Positions 1 through 10,867 are shown, counted from the first letter of the stretch. The stretch: 64,000 nucleotides of DNA from Klenkia brasiliensis (GCF_900100695.1 NZ_FNCF01000001.1:774060-838059); one strand, 5' to 3'. Numbers and translations: made by a program. The notes: generated by a model from the letters alone, not told the origin.

Positions 1-432
1 GAGCGCGGTGCCGATGTCGAGGTGGTCGCGGGGCTCGAAGTCGTAGGTCGGCACCTCGCCGACGGTGCGCAGGGTGACCGCGTCGTCCTCGCCGCCCGGG
101 GGCACCTCGGGGGCCACCACGTTGGCGATGGCCAGGTGCGCGGCGCGCAGCGCCTCGTCGGCGGCGCGGGTGGCCTCCTCGGCGGCCTTGACCTCGGCGG
201 ACAGGGCCCGTGCGCGCTCCAGCACCGCGGGCCGCTCCTCGGGGGTGGCCTTCTTCACCGACTGCGACACGGCCTTCTGCTCGGCGCGCAGGTCGTCGGC
301 GCGGTGCACCGCGGCGCGGCGCTCGGCGTCGGCGGCGAGCAGGGTGTCGACCCGGGACTCGTCGTCCCCGCGGGCACGCTGGCTGGCGCGGACGGCGTCG
401 GGGTCATCACGGAGCATGCGCAGGTCGATCAC
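1..432 (-). CDS. serS: Seryl-tRNA synthetase, N-terminal part (cut by window edge)
   Basis: This is the first 144 codons of seryl-tRNA synthetase, which charges tRNA-Ser with serine in the cytoplasm. The protein starts [11 protein letters not shown] and runs into a long charged helical region rich in Ala, Glu and Arg. That region is the N-terminal antiparallel coiled-coil arm that grips the long variable arm of tRNA-Ser. It then reaches the [14 protein letters not shown] segment that leads into the catalytic core. The class II catalytic motifs lie beyond the edge and cannot be checked. The start is GTG at 432; the ATG six codons later would remove the conserved MIDLR start. Confidence 0.93.
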   Translation of the reverse strand, partial: MIDLRMLRDDPDAVRASQRARGDDESRVDTLLAADAERRAAVHRADDLRAEQKAVSQSVKKATPEERPAVLERARALSAEVKAAEEATRAADEALRAAHLAIANVVAPEVPPGGEDDAVTLRTVGEVPTYDFEPRDHLDIGTAL

Positions 433-551
433 GCGCCGATGGTAGGTGGCGCCCCCTCGCCGTCCGGGCTGGACCGCTGCGTTTCCGGCCCCGGTGCCGG
501 GGGCAGACTGGGGAGCGGACACGGAGCGCCGCTGACCAGGAGGTCCCCCGC

Positions 552-581
552 ATGCCGTCCGACGGGCCGCCCCGTGGCTGA
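552..581 (+). other. Nine-codon mini-ORF overlapping the start of the anti-sigma gene
   Basis: An ATG at 552 lies 8 nt after a perfect AGGAGG (538-543) and opens the nine-codon frame MPSDGPPRG. Its TGA (579-581) falls just inside the next gene, which starts at GTG 574 in another frame. The strong ribosome-binding site belongs to this mini-ORF and not to the main gene. It may be a coupling leader peptide, or it may be the true start of the main gene separated from it by a frameshift or base-call error in the C/G-rich run at 565-577. Confidence 0.35.
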
Positions 582-1002
582 GCCGACCGCCGTGTGGCAG
601 GAGCGTCGACCGCCGGCCGCGCAGCCGATCTGGCACTGGACCCCGGCCGCGCTGACCGACCTGCCGCGGATCCGCCGCGAGCTGCGCGGCCGGATCGCCG
701 AGCACGAGGCGAGCGACGGCCCCGCCGTCGCCGACCCGGACATGTTCGTGCTTGCGCTGGACGAGCTGATGAGCAACGCGCTGCGGCACGGCCGCACCCC
801 GGTGCTCGTCGACGTCGGCCGCACCGACGACGCGTGGCTGCTGACCGTGTGCGACCGGGCAGCCGACGCCCCGCCCCGCCCGGCCGTCGACCGCGACCCG
901 GTCCACGGCGGCATGGGTCTGGGCCTGGTGGCCCACGACGCGGTGCAGGAGGGCTGGTACGCCTCCGAGCAGGGCAAGCACGTCTGGGTCGTGCTCCGCT
1001 AG
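574..1002 (+). CDS. ATP-binding anti-sigma regulatory protein (RsbW-like HATPase)
   Basis: This is a 142-residue single-domain GHKL ATPase of the RsbW/SpoIIAB type. Such proteins usually bind a sigma factor or phosphorylate an anti-anti-sigma STAS protein. The N-box is [12 protein letters not shown] (about residues 64-75), followed by a degenerate G1 region (CDRAADAPP) and the G2 glycine box [10 protein letters not shown]. The start is uncertain. GTG 574 is chosen as the first start consistent with the fold, but it has no Shine-Dalgarno of its own and overlaps the upstream mini-ORF; GTG 592 is an alternative. The gene is divergent from serS. No sigma gene is adjacent, but a STAS gene occurs at 37469. 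Confidence 0.8.
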   Translation: MAEPTAVWQERRPPAAQPIWHWTPAALTDLPRIRRELRGRIAEHEASDGPAVADPDMFVLALDELMSNALRHGRTPVLVDVGRTDDAWLLTVCDRAADAPPRPAVDRDPVHGGMGLGLVAHDAVQEGWYASEQGKHVWVVLR

Positions 1003-1020
1003 CTCCCCCCGCACGCAGCA

Positions 1021-1052
1021 GCGCCCCCCACCTCCGCGGAGGTGGGGGGCGC
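1021..1052. terminator. Perfect 16-bp-arm palindrome, bidirectional terminator
   Basis: The arms GCGCCCCCCACCTCCG and CGGAGGTGGGGGGCGC are exact reverse complements with no loop bases between them. The palindrome lies between two convergent genes: the anti-sigma gene ends at 1002 and the lipoprotein gene at 1066. A G/C-only hairpin without a U tract is a common terminator form in high-GC actinobacteria. Confidence 0.75.
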
Positions 1053-1065
1053 TGGCGCTACCGGG

Positions 1066-1767
1066 TCAGGAACCGGTGGGGATGGTGAGGGTGGCGACGC
1101 CGACCAGGAAGTTGGCCGGGACGGCGTTCGGGGCGCCGAGGGTGGTGTTGAGGAAGTCGGCGGCGGCCGCGCTGACCTCGACCTTGGTGCCGGTCAGGAT
1201 CGCGTTGCCCGAGCTGTCGACGGTGATGGGCTCCAGCGTGGTGCCGTTCAGGTTGAACAGCGGGAAGGACGGCGCGGCGAGCTGGCCGTTGACCGACACG
1301 TCGGCGAACAGGATGGCCGGCTTGCTCGGGACGACGACGAAGTTCTCGAGCTGGATCACGTTCGCGCCGGCGGTCAGCGAGATGCCCGAGCCGGTGTGGA
1401 AGATCGCGCCCTGGACGAAGGGCCGGTAGCCGGAGTCCTTGTCGTAGACGGTCGCGGTGCCGCCGGTGATCGGGAAGTCCAGCGTGGTGCCGTCCAGCGT
1501 CGCGGTGCCGATGGTGCCCGGGGTGATGCCCAGGGTGGTCAGCGCGTCGAGGAAGCCGGAGTCCAGGGCCACCGCGGTGTCGCCGCCGGAGATGGCGGGG
1601 ATGGTGGCGATGGGCTCGGGGTTGGTCACGGTCGACGAGGTCGCCGCGGCGGCGGAGGTGCTCGAGCTGGTGCTGCTGCCCGAGTCGGAGCTGCAGGCGG
1701 CCAGGCCGAGGCTGGCGGTGAGGGCCAGGGCGGCGATGGCGGTGCGCTTGCCGGTCTTCAGGTTCAC
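1066..1767 (-). CDS. Secreted lipoprotein, possibly HtaA-like
   Basis: This 233-residue protein has a classic lipoprotein signal: a basic start (MNLKTGKR), a hydrophobic stretch and a lipobox ending LAAC at about residue 25. A Ser/Thr/Ala-rich linker follows. The mature part is beta-rich with segments such as FPITGGTATV, HTGSGISLTAGAN and VEVSAAAADFLN. This pattern recalls HtaA-type domains (heme uptake and related surface proteins), but the likeness is weak and no function should be assumed. GTG 1767 has a good GAAGGAG ribosome-binding site. A sigma-B-like promoter lies upstream at 1830-1855. The gene ends at a shared terminator. Confidence 0.8.
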   Translation of the reverse strand: MNLKTGKRTAIAALALTASLGLAACSSDSGSSTSSSTSAAAATSSTVTNPEPIATIPAISGGDTAVALDSGFLDALTTLGITPGTIGTATLDGTTLDFPITGGTATVYDKDSGYRPFVQGAIFHTGSGISLTAGANVIQLENFVVVPSKPAILFADVSVNGQLAAPSFPLFNLNGTTLEPITVDSSGNAILTGTKVEVSAAAADFLNTTLGAPNAVPANFLVGVATLTIPTGS

Positions 1768-1829
1768 GGTGACTCCTTCGGTGTCTCGGTCCCCTGTCGG
1801 GGTGTCACGAGGAGTTCGGACCGGCCCCG

Positions 1830-4453
<2,624 letters not shown>

Positions 4454-4457
<4 letters not shown>

Positions 4458-4789
4458 TGGCGGCCATGCCCGACGACGCACGCCTGCCGATCAAGATGCT
4501 GCACGACCGGTTGCTGGTGTCGCTGCGCGCCGACGAGGGCGACCGGCGCAGCTCCGGCGGCATCCTCATCCCGGCCACCGCGCAGATCGCCAAGCGGCTG
4601 GTCTGGGGGGAGGCCCGGGCCGTGGGCGGCAACGTGCGGCAGGTGAAGGTGGGCGACCAGGTGCTGTTCTCCCCCGACGACCAGCACGAGGTCGAGGTGC
4701 ACGGCGAGGACCTGCTGATCCTGCGCGAGCGCGACGTGCACGCGGTCGCCGCCCAGCGGATCGAGGAGGCCGGCGGCCTCTACCTGTGA
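4454..4789 (+). CDS. GroES-family co-chaperonin-like protein
   Basis: The 111-residue product has a Cpn10 fold signature: IKMLHDRLLVSL at the N-terminus, RRSSGGILIPATAQ as the mobile-loop region, VKVGDQVLFSPDD as the core beta strand, and HGEDLLILRERDVHAV near the end. It is somewhat longer than GroES (about 95 residues) and has an extended C-terminus. No groEL lies beside it, so it is probably a second, divergent GroES-like protein rather than the housekeeping one. The ATG overlaps the preceding stop. Confidence 0.85.
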
Positions 4790-4883
4790 CCGCCCGACCA
4801 CACGATGTGGTCGACAGGGGTTGCGCGACCCCCCAGCGGTAGCAGGATGAGGAGCCGTGACGACGCGGCTGCGGGCTCGGGGG

Positions 4884-5834
4884 TCAGCCGGCCGCGCCCT
4901 GCCGCAGCCGCGCCAGCCAGCCCTCCGCCGTCCCGAAGGCGGTGTCGGCGAAGCGCTCGGGCACCGCGGCGGCGGCCCGTCCGTCGGCCCGCGGGTAGGA
5001 GCCGTGGAAGCGCACCTCGTCGCACAGCCGGTGCAGCGCGACCAGCGCGTCGCCCACCCGCCGGTCGGCCACGTGGCCCTCGCAGTCCACGGAGAACGAG
5101 TAGACGCCCAGCCGCTCCCGGGTGGGCCGGGACTCCAGCCGGGTCAGGCTGATCCCGCGCGAGGCGAACTCGGTCAGCAGGTCCAGCAGCGCGCCGGTGC
5201 GGTCGGCGACGAAGCAGGTCAGCGTGGTCTTGTCCGCGCCGGTCGGCGCGGGCAGCCGGCCGGGGCGCTCCACCTGGACGAAGCGGGTCACCGCGCCCGG
5301 GGTGTCGGCCAGCCGCGCGGCGGCGACCTCCAGGCCGTAGCGCTGCGCGGCGAACTCCGGGCAGACCGCGCCGTCCAGGGCGCCCTCGGCCACCAGCCGG
5401 GCGGCGTCGGCGGTGGAGGCCGCGGGCAGCACCTCGGCATCGGGCAGGTGCTGCGCCACCCAGCCCCGGGTCTGCGCCAGCGCGTGCGGGTGGCTGCCCA
5501 GCCGGGCCACGTCGGCGAGCCCGGCGCCCGGGCGGACGCCCAGCACGAAGTCCACCTCGAGGAACGCCTCGCGGGTGATGACCAGCGGCTCGCCCCCGGC
5601 CAGGCCGTCGATCGTCGGGGACACCGAGCCCTCGACCGAGTTCTCCAGCGGCACGAAGGCCGCGTCGACCTCGCCGGACCGGGCCATGGCCAGGGCGGCG
5701 GGCACGCTCGCGGCGGGGACCGAGCCCCCCTCGGACGGGGGTCCGAGACTGCGCAGGGCAGCTTCGGTGAAGGTACCTTCGGGCCCCAGGAAGGCGAACC
5801 TCGTCGGAGTCGGTCCCGTGGGCTGAGCAGGCAT
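4884..5834 (-). CDS. pheA: Prephenate dehydratase
   Basis: Prephenate dehydratase converts prephenate to phenylpyruvate in phenylalanine synthesis. The 316-residue monofunctional protein has the catalytic domain in two lobes. It begins FAFLGPEGTFTEAAL (about residues 13-27) and holds FVPLENSVEGSV (about 60-71). A C-terminal ACT domain (about 205-285, with ESRPTRERLGVYSF) senses phenylalanine for feedback control. The classical pocket motif ESRP is intact. No chorismate mutase domain is fused. The start at ATG 5834 follows no strong Shine-Dalgarno. The gene is divergent from the first GGDEF gene. Confidence 0.93.
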   Translation of the reverse strand: MPAQPTGPTPTRFAFLGPEGTFTEAALRSLGPPSEGGSVPAASVPAALAMARSGEVDAAFVPLENSVEGSVSPTIDGLAGGEPLVITREAFLEVDFVLGVRPGAGLADVARLGSHPHALAQTRGWVAQHLPDAEVLPAASTADAARLVAEGALDGAVCPEFAAQRYGLEVAAARLADTPGAVTRFVQVERPGRLPAPTGADKTTLTCFVADRTGALLDLLTEFASRGISLTRLESRPTRERLGVYSFSVDCEGHVADRRVGDALVALHRLCDEVRFHGSYPRADGRAAAAVPERFADTAFGTAEGWLARLRQGAAG

Positions 5835-5941
5835 CCGGCGAGGGTAGTGCGGCCGGGGCGTCCAGCGCGGACGACCCGGGGGGAGCTGCCTCGCCACCGT
5901 CGTGTCGGCGTCCGCCGTCGCCCAGGTGAGGAGAGGTCCGC

Positions 5942-7723
5942 GTGAGCACCGGCGCCGCCGACACCTCCGTCGTGGACGACGCCCTGTCCCGGCTGCGCTG
6001 GGACCTGCTGGCGGTCAGCGACGGCGACGACCCGCGGGTCTTCACCGACCTGCTCGCCGACCACGAGGCCGACCTCACCGCCGCCACGTCGTCCCCGCGC
6101 TGGCAGGCCTGGTCGCACGCCTTCGCCGCCCGCCGGCTGCTGGCCGAGCACGACGCCGGGGCGGCTGCGGACCAGGTGGCCGCCGCCCGCGCCGCCGCCG
6201 AGGACGGCCCGGCCGACGCCGAGCGCGCCCTCCTGCTGGCCTACCTGGCCCACCTCGAGGTGGCCGGCGACCGGTTCGAGGCCGCGCTGCACCTGGCCGT
6301 GGACGCCAGCCTGCTCACCGACCAGGTGCCCGCCGACCAGCCCAGCCGCGCGCTGCACCAGGCCCACCTGTGGCTGTCGCTGGCGCTGACCCGGCTGGAC
6401 CTGGAGGAGCTGGCGGTCGCGCAGGCCCTGCGGGGCCACCGGGTGGCCGCCGAGCTCGACGACGACGCGGCCCGCTGGCAGCTGCTCGCGCTGTGCGCCC
6501 AGCAGCACGCCGAGCTGGCCCAGACCGTGCACCGGCGCGGCGACGAGGTGCGGGCCGCCCGGCTGGCCGCGGTGGCGCTGCGCTGCTCGTTCACCGCCAC
6601 CGAGCTGCCGCACGAGCCCGCCGACGCCGAGTCCGACCTGCTCTCGGTCGTGCACGGCTGGTCGCTGATGCTGGCCGGCGACCTGGAGGACACCCTGCCG
6701 GCGCTGCGCCGGGTGCGGGACCGGGTCGCCGCCGAGGGCGGGCCGTGGCTGCGCGGCTACGCCGACCTGGCGCTGGCCCGCCTGCTCTGCCGGCTGGCCG
6801 GCCCCCCGGACGCGCTGGGCCCGCCCGCCGAGGAGGCCGCCGACCTGCTGGCCGACGCGGCGACCGCCTTCGCCGCGGTCGGCGACCGGCGCCGCTACCG
6901 GCAGGCGCTGCTGGAGCTCGGCCGCACCACCGCGGCGCTCGGCCGGGCCGCCGAGGCCCTGCACTGGCTGGAGGCCTACCGCGGCGAGACCGTGCGGATG
7001 CACCAGCGCAGCCGCGAGCTGTGGGCCGACCTCTTCGTCCGCCGCTCCCGGCTGCGCGAGGCCGAGCGGCAGACCGCGCTGATGCGCCGGCACGCCCTGG
7101 AGGACCCGCTCACCGGGCTGGGGAACCGGCGCAGCGCCGAGCGCCGGCTCTCCGAGCTCGACCCGGCCGCGGCACCCGTGGCCCTCGCGGTGGTCGACGT
7201 CGACAGGTTCAAGTCGGTCAACGACAGCCACTCGCACCTGCACGGCGACGCCGTGCTGCGGCGGCTGGCCGACCTGCTCCGCGTGCACTGCCGCACCGGC
7301 GACGAGGTGTACCGCTGGGCCGGCGACGAGTTCCTGGTCGTGCTGCCCGGGGCCGGCGAGGCGCAGGCGGTGGTGGCGATGGAGCGGCTGCGCCGCGCCG
7401 TCGTGCAGTGCGCCTGGGACGAGCTGGGCGTGCGCGACGAGGTGACGGTCAGCATCGGCATCGCCACCTCCCACCCGGAGGCGCCGCGCACCTGGCGGCA
7501 GCTGTTCGAGGACGCCGACCTGCACCTGTTCGCCGCCAAGCGCGCCGGCCGCGACCGGGTGCGCACCTCCCCGCGCGACGGCGACGACGCCCCGGCGCCC
7601 GCCGGACCGCACACCTCGGTCGACGCCCTGGTCGACGAGCTGCTGGGGGCCCGCACCCCGCGCTCCCCCGGCTGGGCCTTCGAGCCCGACCCCGACGCGG
7701 CCGACCCGGACCCGGCGCCGTGA
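5942..7723 (+). CDS. Diguanylate cyclase with TPR-like sensor region (GGDEF protein 1)
   Basis: This 593-residue cytosolic protein has about 370 residues of Ala/Leu-rich helical repeats that look TPR-like, probably a protein- or ligand-binding sensor. A GGDEF domain follows (about 385-535), with DPLTGLGNRR and VDVDRFKSVND. The active site reads AGDEF rather than GGDEF, a variant that is active in some cyclases. An RxxD inhibitory site (RTGD) lies five residues before it, so product feedback is likely. The predicted product is c-di-GMP. GTG 5942 has a GAGGAG box 8 nt upstream. The next gene is a paralogue with the same layout and the same AGDEF variant, so this looks like a tandem duplication. 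Confidence 0.88.
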   Translation: MSTGAADTSVVDDALSRLRWDLLAVSDGDDPRVFTDLLADHEADLTAATSSPRWQAWSHAFAARRLLAEHDAGAAADQVAAARAAAEDGPADAERALLLAYLAHLEVAGDRFEAALHLAVDASLLTDQVPADQPSRALHQAHLWLSLALTRLDLEELAVAQALRGHRVAAELDDDAARWQLLALCAQQHAELAQTVHRRGDEVRAARLAAVALRCSFTATELPHEPADAESDLLSVVHGWSLMLAGDLEDTLPALRRVRDRVAAEGGPWLRGYADLALARLLCRLAGPPDALGPPAEEAADLLADAATAFAAVGDRRRYRQALLELGRTTAALGRAAEALHWLEAYRGETVRMHQRSRELWADLFVRRSRLREAERQTALMRRHALEDPLTGLGNRRSAERRLSELDPAAAPVALAVVDVDRFKSVNDSHSHLHGDAVLRRLADLLRVHCRTGDEVYRWAGDEFLVVLPGAGEAQAVVAMERLRRAVVQCAWDELGVRDEVTVSIGIATSHPEAPRTWRQLFEDADLHLFAAKRAGRDRVRTSPRDGDDAPAPAGPHTSVDALVDELLGARTPRSPGWAFEPDPDAADPDPAP

Positions 7724-7842
7724 TGCCCCCCGTCGTGGCGCCCGCCGCGGTGGTGCCGCTGGTGCCGGTGGGACGGCCGGGGTCCCTGGGGCGGCCGTGA
7801 CCCGGCGAACCCGGCGGCCGCGGCGTGGCCCCGACGGAATGC

Positions 7843-7871
7843 GTGACAGAACGCAGTCCGCCGGGCACAGT
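7843..7871 (+). promoter_or_regulatory. Leaderless sigma-A-type promoter of the GGDEF/LarB-like gene
   Basis: GTGACA (7843-7848), a 17-nt spacer and CACAGT (7866-7871) are followed after 6 nt by GTG 7878. This spacing places the transcription start at or next to the start codon. It is one of the better -35/-10 pairs in the window and decides the start of the downstream gene. Confidence 0.55.
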
Positions 7872-7877
7872 GCGTTC

Positions 7878-10628
7878 GTGCCACCGGGGATCCTGCACGA
7901 GCAGGTCAGCGCTGCGCTGGCGAACTGGCAGCTCGACGTGGCCGAGGCCCTGCTGTCCGACGCCGACGGCGACCCCGCACCCGCGGCCGGGGCGCCGCTG
8001 ACCTCGCTCTCCCGCGCCTGGGCCGACACGCTGCGCGCCGAGCTGCTCGTCCGCCGGCTGCGGATGGCCGGGTTCACCCTGCTCGGCGACCCCATCGACG
8101 AGACCGGCAGCGCGGTCGAGCGCCCGCTCGACCCGCACGACCCGCACGAGGGCCCGCCGGCCGAGGACGCCGGCGCCGGCCGCGTGGGGGCCCGCACCGG
8201 GTCCGCCGGCCACGCCGCGGCGGCCATCGCCCTGGTCCGCTCGGCCCGCGCCGCCTTCGACGCCAGCGACGACGACCTGCAGCGGGCCGCCGGCCTGGCC
8301 CGGCACGCCCGCATCGAGCTGCTGTCCCGCCGCGTGGACGCCGCCATGGACGAGGCGGTCGAGGCCGCCAGCCTGCTGGACCCCGCGCTGCCCCCGACCC
8401 CGCTGCTGGTGCACACCCTCGGCGCGCTGTCGTCGGTGCTGGCCGACCTCGAGCTGATGCCGCTGGCCCTGGACTACCAGCGCCGGGCGCACCACACCGC
8501 CCTGCGGCTGGCCGAGGACGAGCCCGGGCCCGACGCCGGCGGCCTGGTCGGCGACAGCGCCGCCCGGCTGGCCGCGCTCTGCGCCGAGGTGGGCGAGGGC
8601 CTGCTCGACGACGACAGCCCCGACGCCGCCGACCCGCACTTCGCCGAGGCCCGCGCGCTGGCCGAGGAGAGCCTGGCCGGGCTGGCCGAGGACGACCCGC
8701 ACCGGCCCACCGCCGAGGTGGTGCTCGGCTCCGCGCTGGTGGGCCTCGGCGAGCACGACGCCGCCGTCGCCGTCCTGCAGCGGGTGGCCGGCACCGTCCC
8801 GGCCAGCGAGGACCGCGCCCTGCTGGCCGCGGCCGAGCTGGCCCTGGGCCGGGCGCTGCGCCGGCAGGGCCGGGGCGCCGACGCCGACGACCACCTCGCG
8901 CTCGCCCTGGCGCTGGCCACCGAGCAGGGCCTGCCCCGGCTGCGGCGGGCGGCGCTGCGCGAGCTGTGCACGCTGCACGCCGACCTGGACGACGCCGCGC
9001 GGGCGCTGCCCTACCTGCAGGCCTACCTGGCCGACGAGCTGGACCGGGTGGACGAGCGGCGCACCCGCTGGGTGGAGCTGTTCGGCCGCCGCAAGAGCCT
9101 GCTGGAGACCGAGCGCGCCGCCGGGCAGCTGCGCCGGCAGGCCTACGAGGACCCGCTGACCCACCTGCCCAACCGGCGCTACGCCGAGGGCCGGCTCGAC
9201 GGCCTGCTGGCCGCCGGCGCCGCCCCCGCCCTGGCCGTGGTGGACATCGACCACTTCAAGGCGATCAACGACCAGGCCGGGCACCCCGGCGGCGACGCCG
9301 TGCTGCGCGCGGTCGCCCAGCTGCTGGTCGACGGCGTCCGCGACACCGACGAGGTGTGCCGCTGGGCGGGCGACGAGTTCGTCATCCTGCTGCCCGACAC
9401 CACCGCGGAGCAGGGCGAGCGGGCCATGGAGCGGATCCGGCAGTCCATCGCCACCAACGACTGGTCCGCCCTCGGCGTCGACGTGCCGGTGACGATCAGC
9501 GCGGGCATCGCGTCGGCGGCCCGCGGCGACGACCGCCGCACGCTGTTCGCCGCGGCAGACGGCGTGCTCTACGACGCCAAGCGCAGCGGCCGCGACCGCG
9601 TGGTGCGGCTGTCCGGGGTGACCCAGACCCGCGCCGCCGACGGCGCCCCCGCCGACCCGCCGCGGCCGGCGGCGCCGGTGTTCGAGGGCGAGCTGCTCGA
9701 CCTCGACACGGCCACCTCCGGTGATGCCGCGCCGGCCGGTCCGGCGGATAGTGTCGCCGGCGTGCAGCCCCAGCCGACCGACATCCTCTTCGGCGGCCCG
9801 CGCGACGTGCCCTCCCCGCGCGCCGAGGAGGACGACGCGGGCGGCTTCGGCCGGCTGCTGGTGGAGCCCGCCGTGCCCGCTGAGCCCGTCCCCACCCGCC
9901 CGGGCCCGCGCCCGCGGGTCGTGGGCCGGGTGGTCGGCCCTGCCGACGGCCCCGCCGACGTCCCCGCCGCCGACCAGCCGGCCCCCGGTGCCGGTCGCAC
10001 CCCGGCCACCCGCGCGCCCCGCACCGGCCCCGAGGTCGTCCGCGCCGCCGGCCGCAGCACCGAGCACGTGCTCGCGCTCGTCCGCGCCGCCCGGCAGGAG
10101 CACCCCGAGCGGCCCGCCGTCGTCGTCGGCGCCCCGGCCGACACCCTGGTCGCGCTGGCCGCCGAGCACGACGCCTACACGACGATGGACCACGCGGCGA
10201 TGGCCGCCGCAGTCGGGCCGCTGCCCGAGCCGCGGGGGCGGGTGGTGGTGCTCGGCGCCGGGTCGGTGGACACCGCCGTCGCCGCCGAGGCCGCGTTCCT
10301 GGCCCGGGTCGGCGGCACCGAGGTGGTCCGCGTCGAGGACGTCGGCGTCGCCGCCGTGCCGGCGCTGCTGGCCGACGGGTCGCTGCTGGCGGACGCCGGG
10401 TGCGTGGTCGTCGTGGCCGGCACCGACGCGGCCCTGGCCACCGCGGTCGCCGGTGCCACCGAGGTGCCCGTCGTCGCCGTCCCCACGTCGGGCGGGCAGT
10501 CGGGGGCCCTCGCCGGCATCGGCGCGCTCCTGACGATGCTCAACTCCGGCACCGCCGGGGTGGTGGTCTCCGCGGTCGACGACGGCTGCGCCGCCGGGGT
10601 CGTGGCCGCCCGCATCGCCCGGCGCTGA
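7878..10628 (+). CDS. GGDEF protein 2 continuing in frame into a LarB-like domain
   Basis: The 916-residue reading frame starts with TPR-like helices (about residues 1-400). A GGDEF domain follows (about 420-575, DPLTHLPNRR, RWAGDEF) with an intact RxxD inhibitory site (RDTD). A Pro/Ala-rich linker (about 580-710) leads to a LarB-like domain (about 711-916). LarB carboxylates and hydrolyses nicotinate adenine dinucleotide to start nickel-pincer cofactor synthesis. The LarB region is recognised from TGPEVVRAAGRSTEHV, VVVAGTDAALATAVAG and VPTSGGQSGALAGIGALL. It departs from the family at MLNSGTAG, where family members usually read MLNSCA, and at DDGCAAG for the usual DNGxGA. No larC, larE or larA is nearby. 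A second start at GTG 9762 could make the LarB-like part alone. Confidence 0.8.
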   Translation: MPPGILHEQVSAALANWQLDVAEALLSDADGDPAPAAGAPLTSLSRAWADTLRAELLVRRLRMAGFTLLGDPIDETGSAVERPLDPHDPHEGPPAEDAGAGRVGARTGSAGHAAAAIALVRSARAAFDASDDDLQRAAGLARHARIELLSRRVDAAMDEAVEAASLLDPALPPTPLLVHTLGALSSVLADLELMPLALDYQRRAHHTALRLAEDEPGPDAGGLVGDSAARLAALCAEVGEGLLDDDSPDAADPHFAEARALAEESLAGLAEDDPHRPTAEVVLGSALVGLGEHDAAVAVLQRVAGTVPASEDRALLAAAELALGRALRRQGRGADADDHLALALALATEQGLPRLRRAALRELCTLHADLDDAARALPYLQAYLADELDRVDERRTRWVELFGRRKSLLETERAAGQLRRQAYEDPLTHLPNRRYAEGRLDGLLAAGAAPALAVVDIDHFKAINDQAGHPGGDAVLRAVAQLLVDGVRDTDEVCRWAGDEFVILLPDTTAEQGERAMERIRQSIATNDWSALGVDVPVTISAGIASAARGDDRRTLFAAADGVLYDAKRSGRDRVVRLSGVTQTRAADGAPADPPRPAAPVFEGELLDLDTATSGDAAPAGPADSVAGVQPQPTDILFGGPRDVPSPRAEEDDAGGFGRLLVEPAVPAEPVPTRPGPRPRVVGRVVGPADGPADVPAADQPAPGAGRTPATRAPRTGPEVVRAAGRSTEHVLALVRAARQEHPERPAVVVGAPADTLVALAAEHDAYTTMDHAAMAAAVGPLPEPRGRVVVLGAGSVDTAVAAEAAFLARVGGTEVVRVEDVGVAAVPALLADGSLLADAGCVVVVAGTDAALATAVAGATEVPVVAVPTSGGQSGALAGIGALLTMLNSGTAGVVVSAVDDGCAAGVVAARIARR
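9749..9764 (+). promoter_or_regulatory. Possible internal leaderless promoter and start for the LarB-like part
   Basis: TAGTGT (9749-9754) is followed after 7 nt by GTG 9762, in frame with the long gene. Initiation here would give a 288-residue LarB-like protein, near the family length. I find no convincing -35 at the expected distance, so this is a weak alternative to a true fusion. Confidence 0.35.
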
Positions 10629-10681
10629 GCCGTGACCGGACCCACGCCGCGGCGGGGCCTCCGGCGCCGCAGCCGCTGGTA

Positions 10682-10835
10682 GGGTCCTCTCCCAGCGAAG
10701 GGGAGTAGCCCCCCAATCTCGTGGTCGACATGCTGGCGCTCCGGCGCCCGGTCACGAGGGCCTCGGGAGACCGGGGCGGGCGAGACCTTCGACCCAGGTA
10801 CATCCGTGTGCCGGGTCGAGGTCTCGCGAGGACCC
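10682..10835 (+). ncRNA. Probable yybP-ykoY manganese riboswitch
   Basis: The leader before the GDT1-type manganese exporter gene is highly structured. GGGTCCTC (10682-10689) pairs perfectly with GAGGACCC (10828-10835) to close the element. Inside is the hallmark AGGGGAGTAG (10699-10708), then CTCGTG (10719-10724) pairing with CACGAG (10753-10758). A long arm, GCGAGACC with TCGACCC against GGGTCGAGGTCTCGC (about 10780-10827), follows. The conserved GGGGAGTAG, the multi-stem layout and the downstream gene type all match the yybP-ykoY family, which senses Mn2+ and turns on efflux. The long 3' arm may be part of the expression platform. Only 32 nt separate the element from the start codon. Confidence 0.8.
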
Positions 10836-10867
10836 GGCCCGGCCGGTCGCAGAGAGGCCCACCACGC

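Noticed and set aside
5288-8416. A 1042-codon minus-strand frame over pheA and GGDEF protein 1
   Set aside because: It covers two confident genes, has no recognisable domain and reads as repeats of Gln, Gly and Val. It is a codon-bias shadow.
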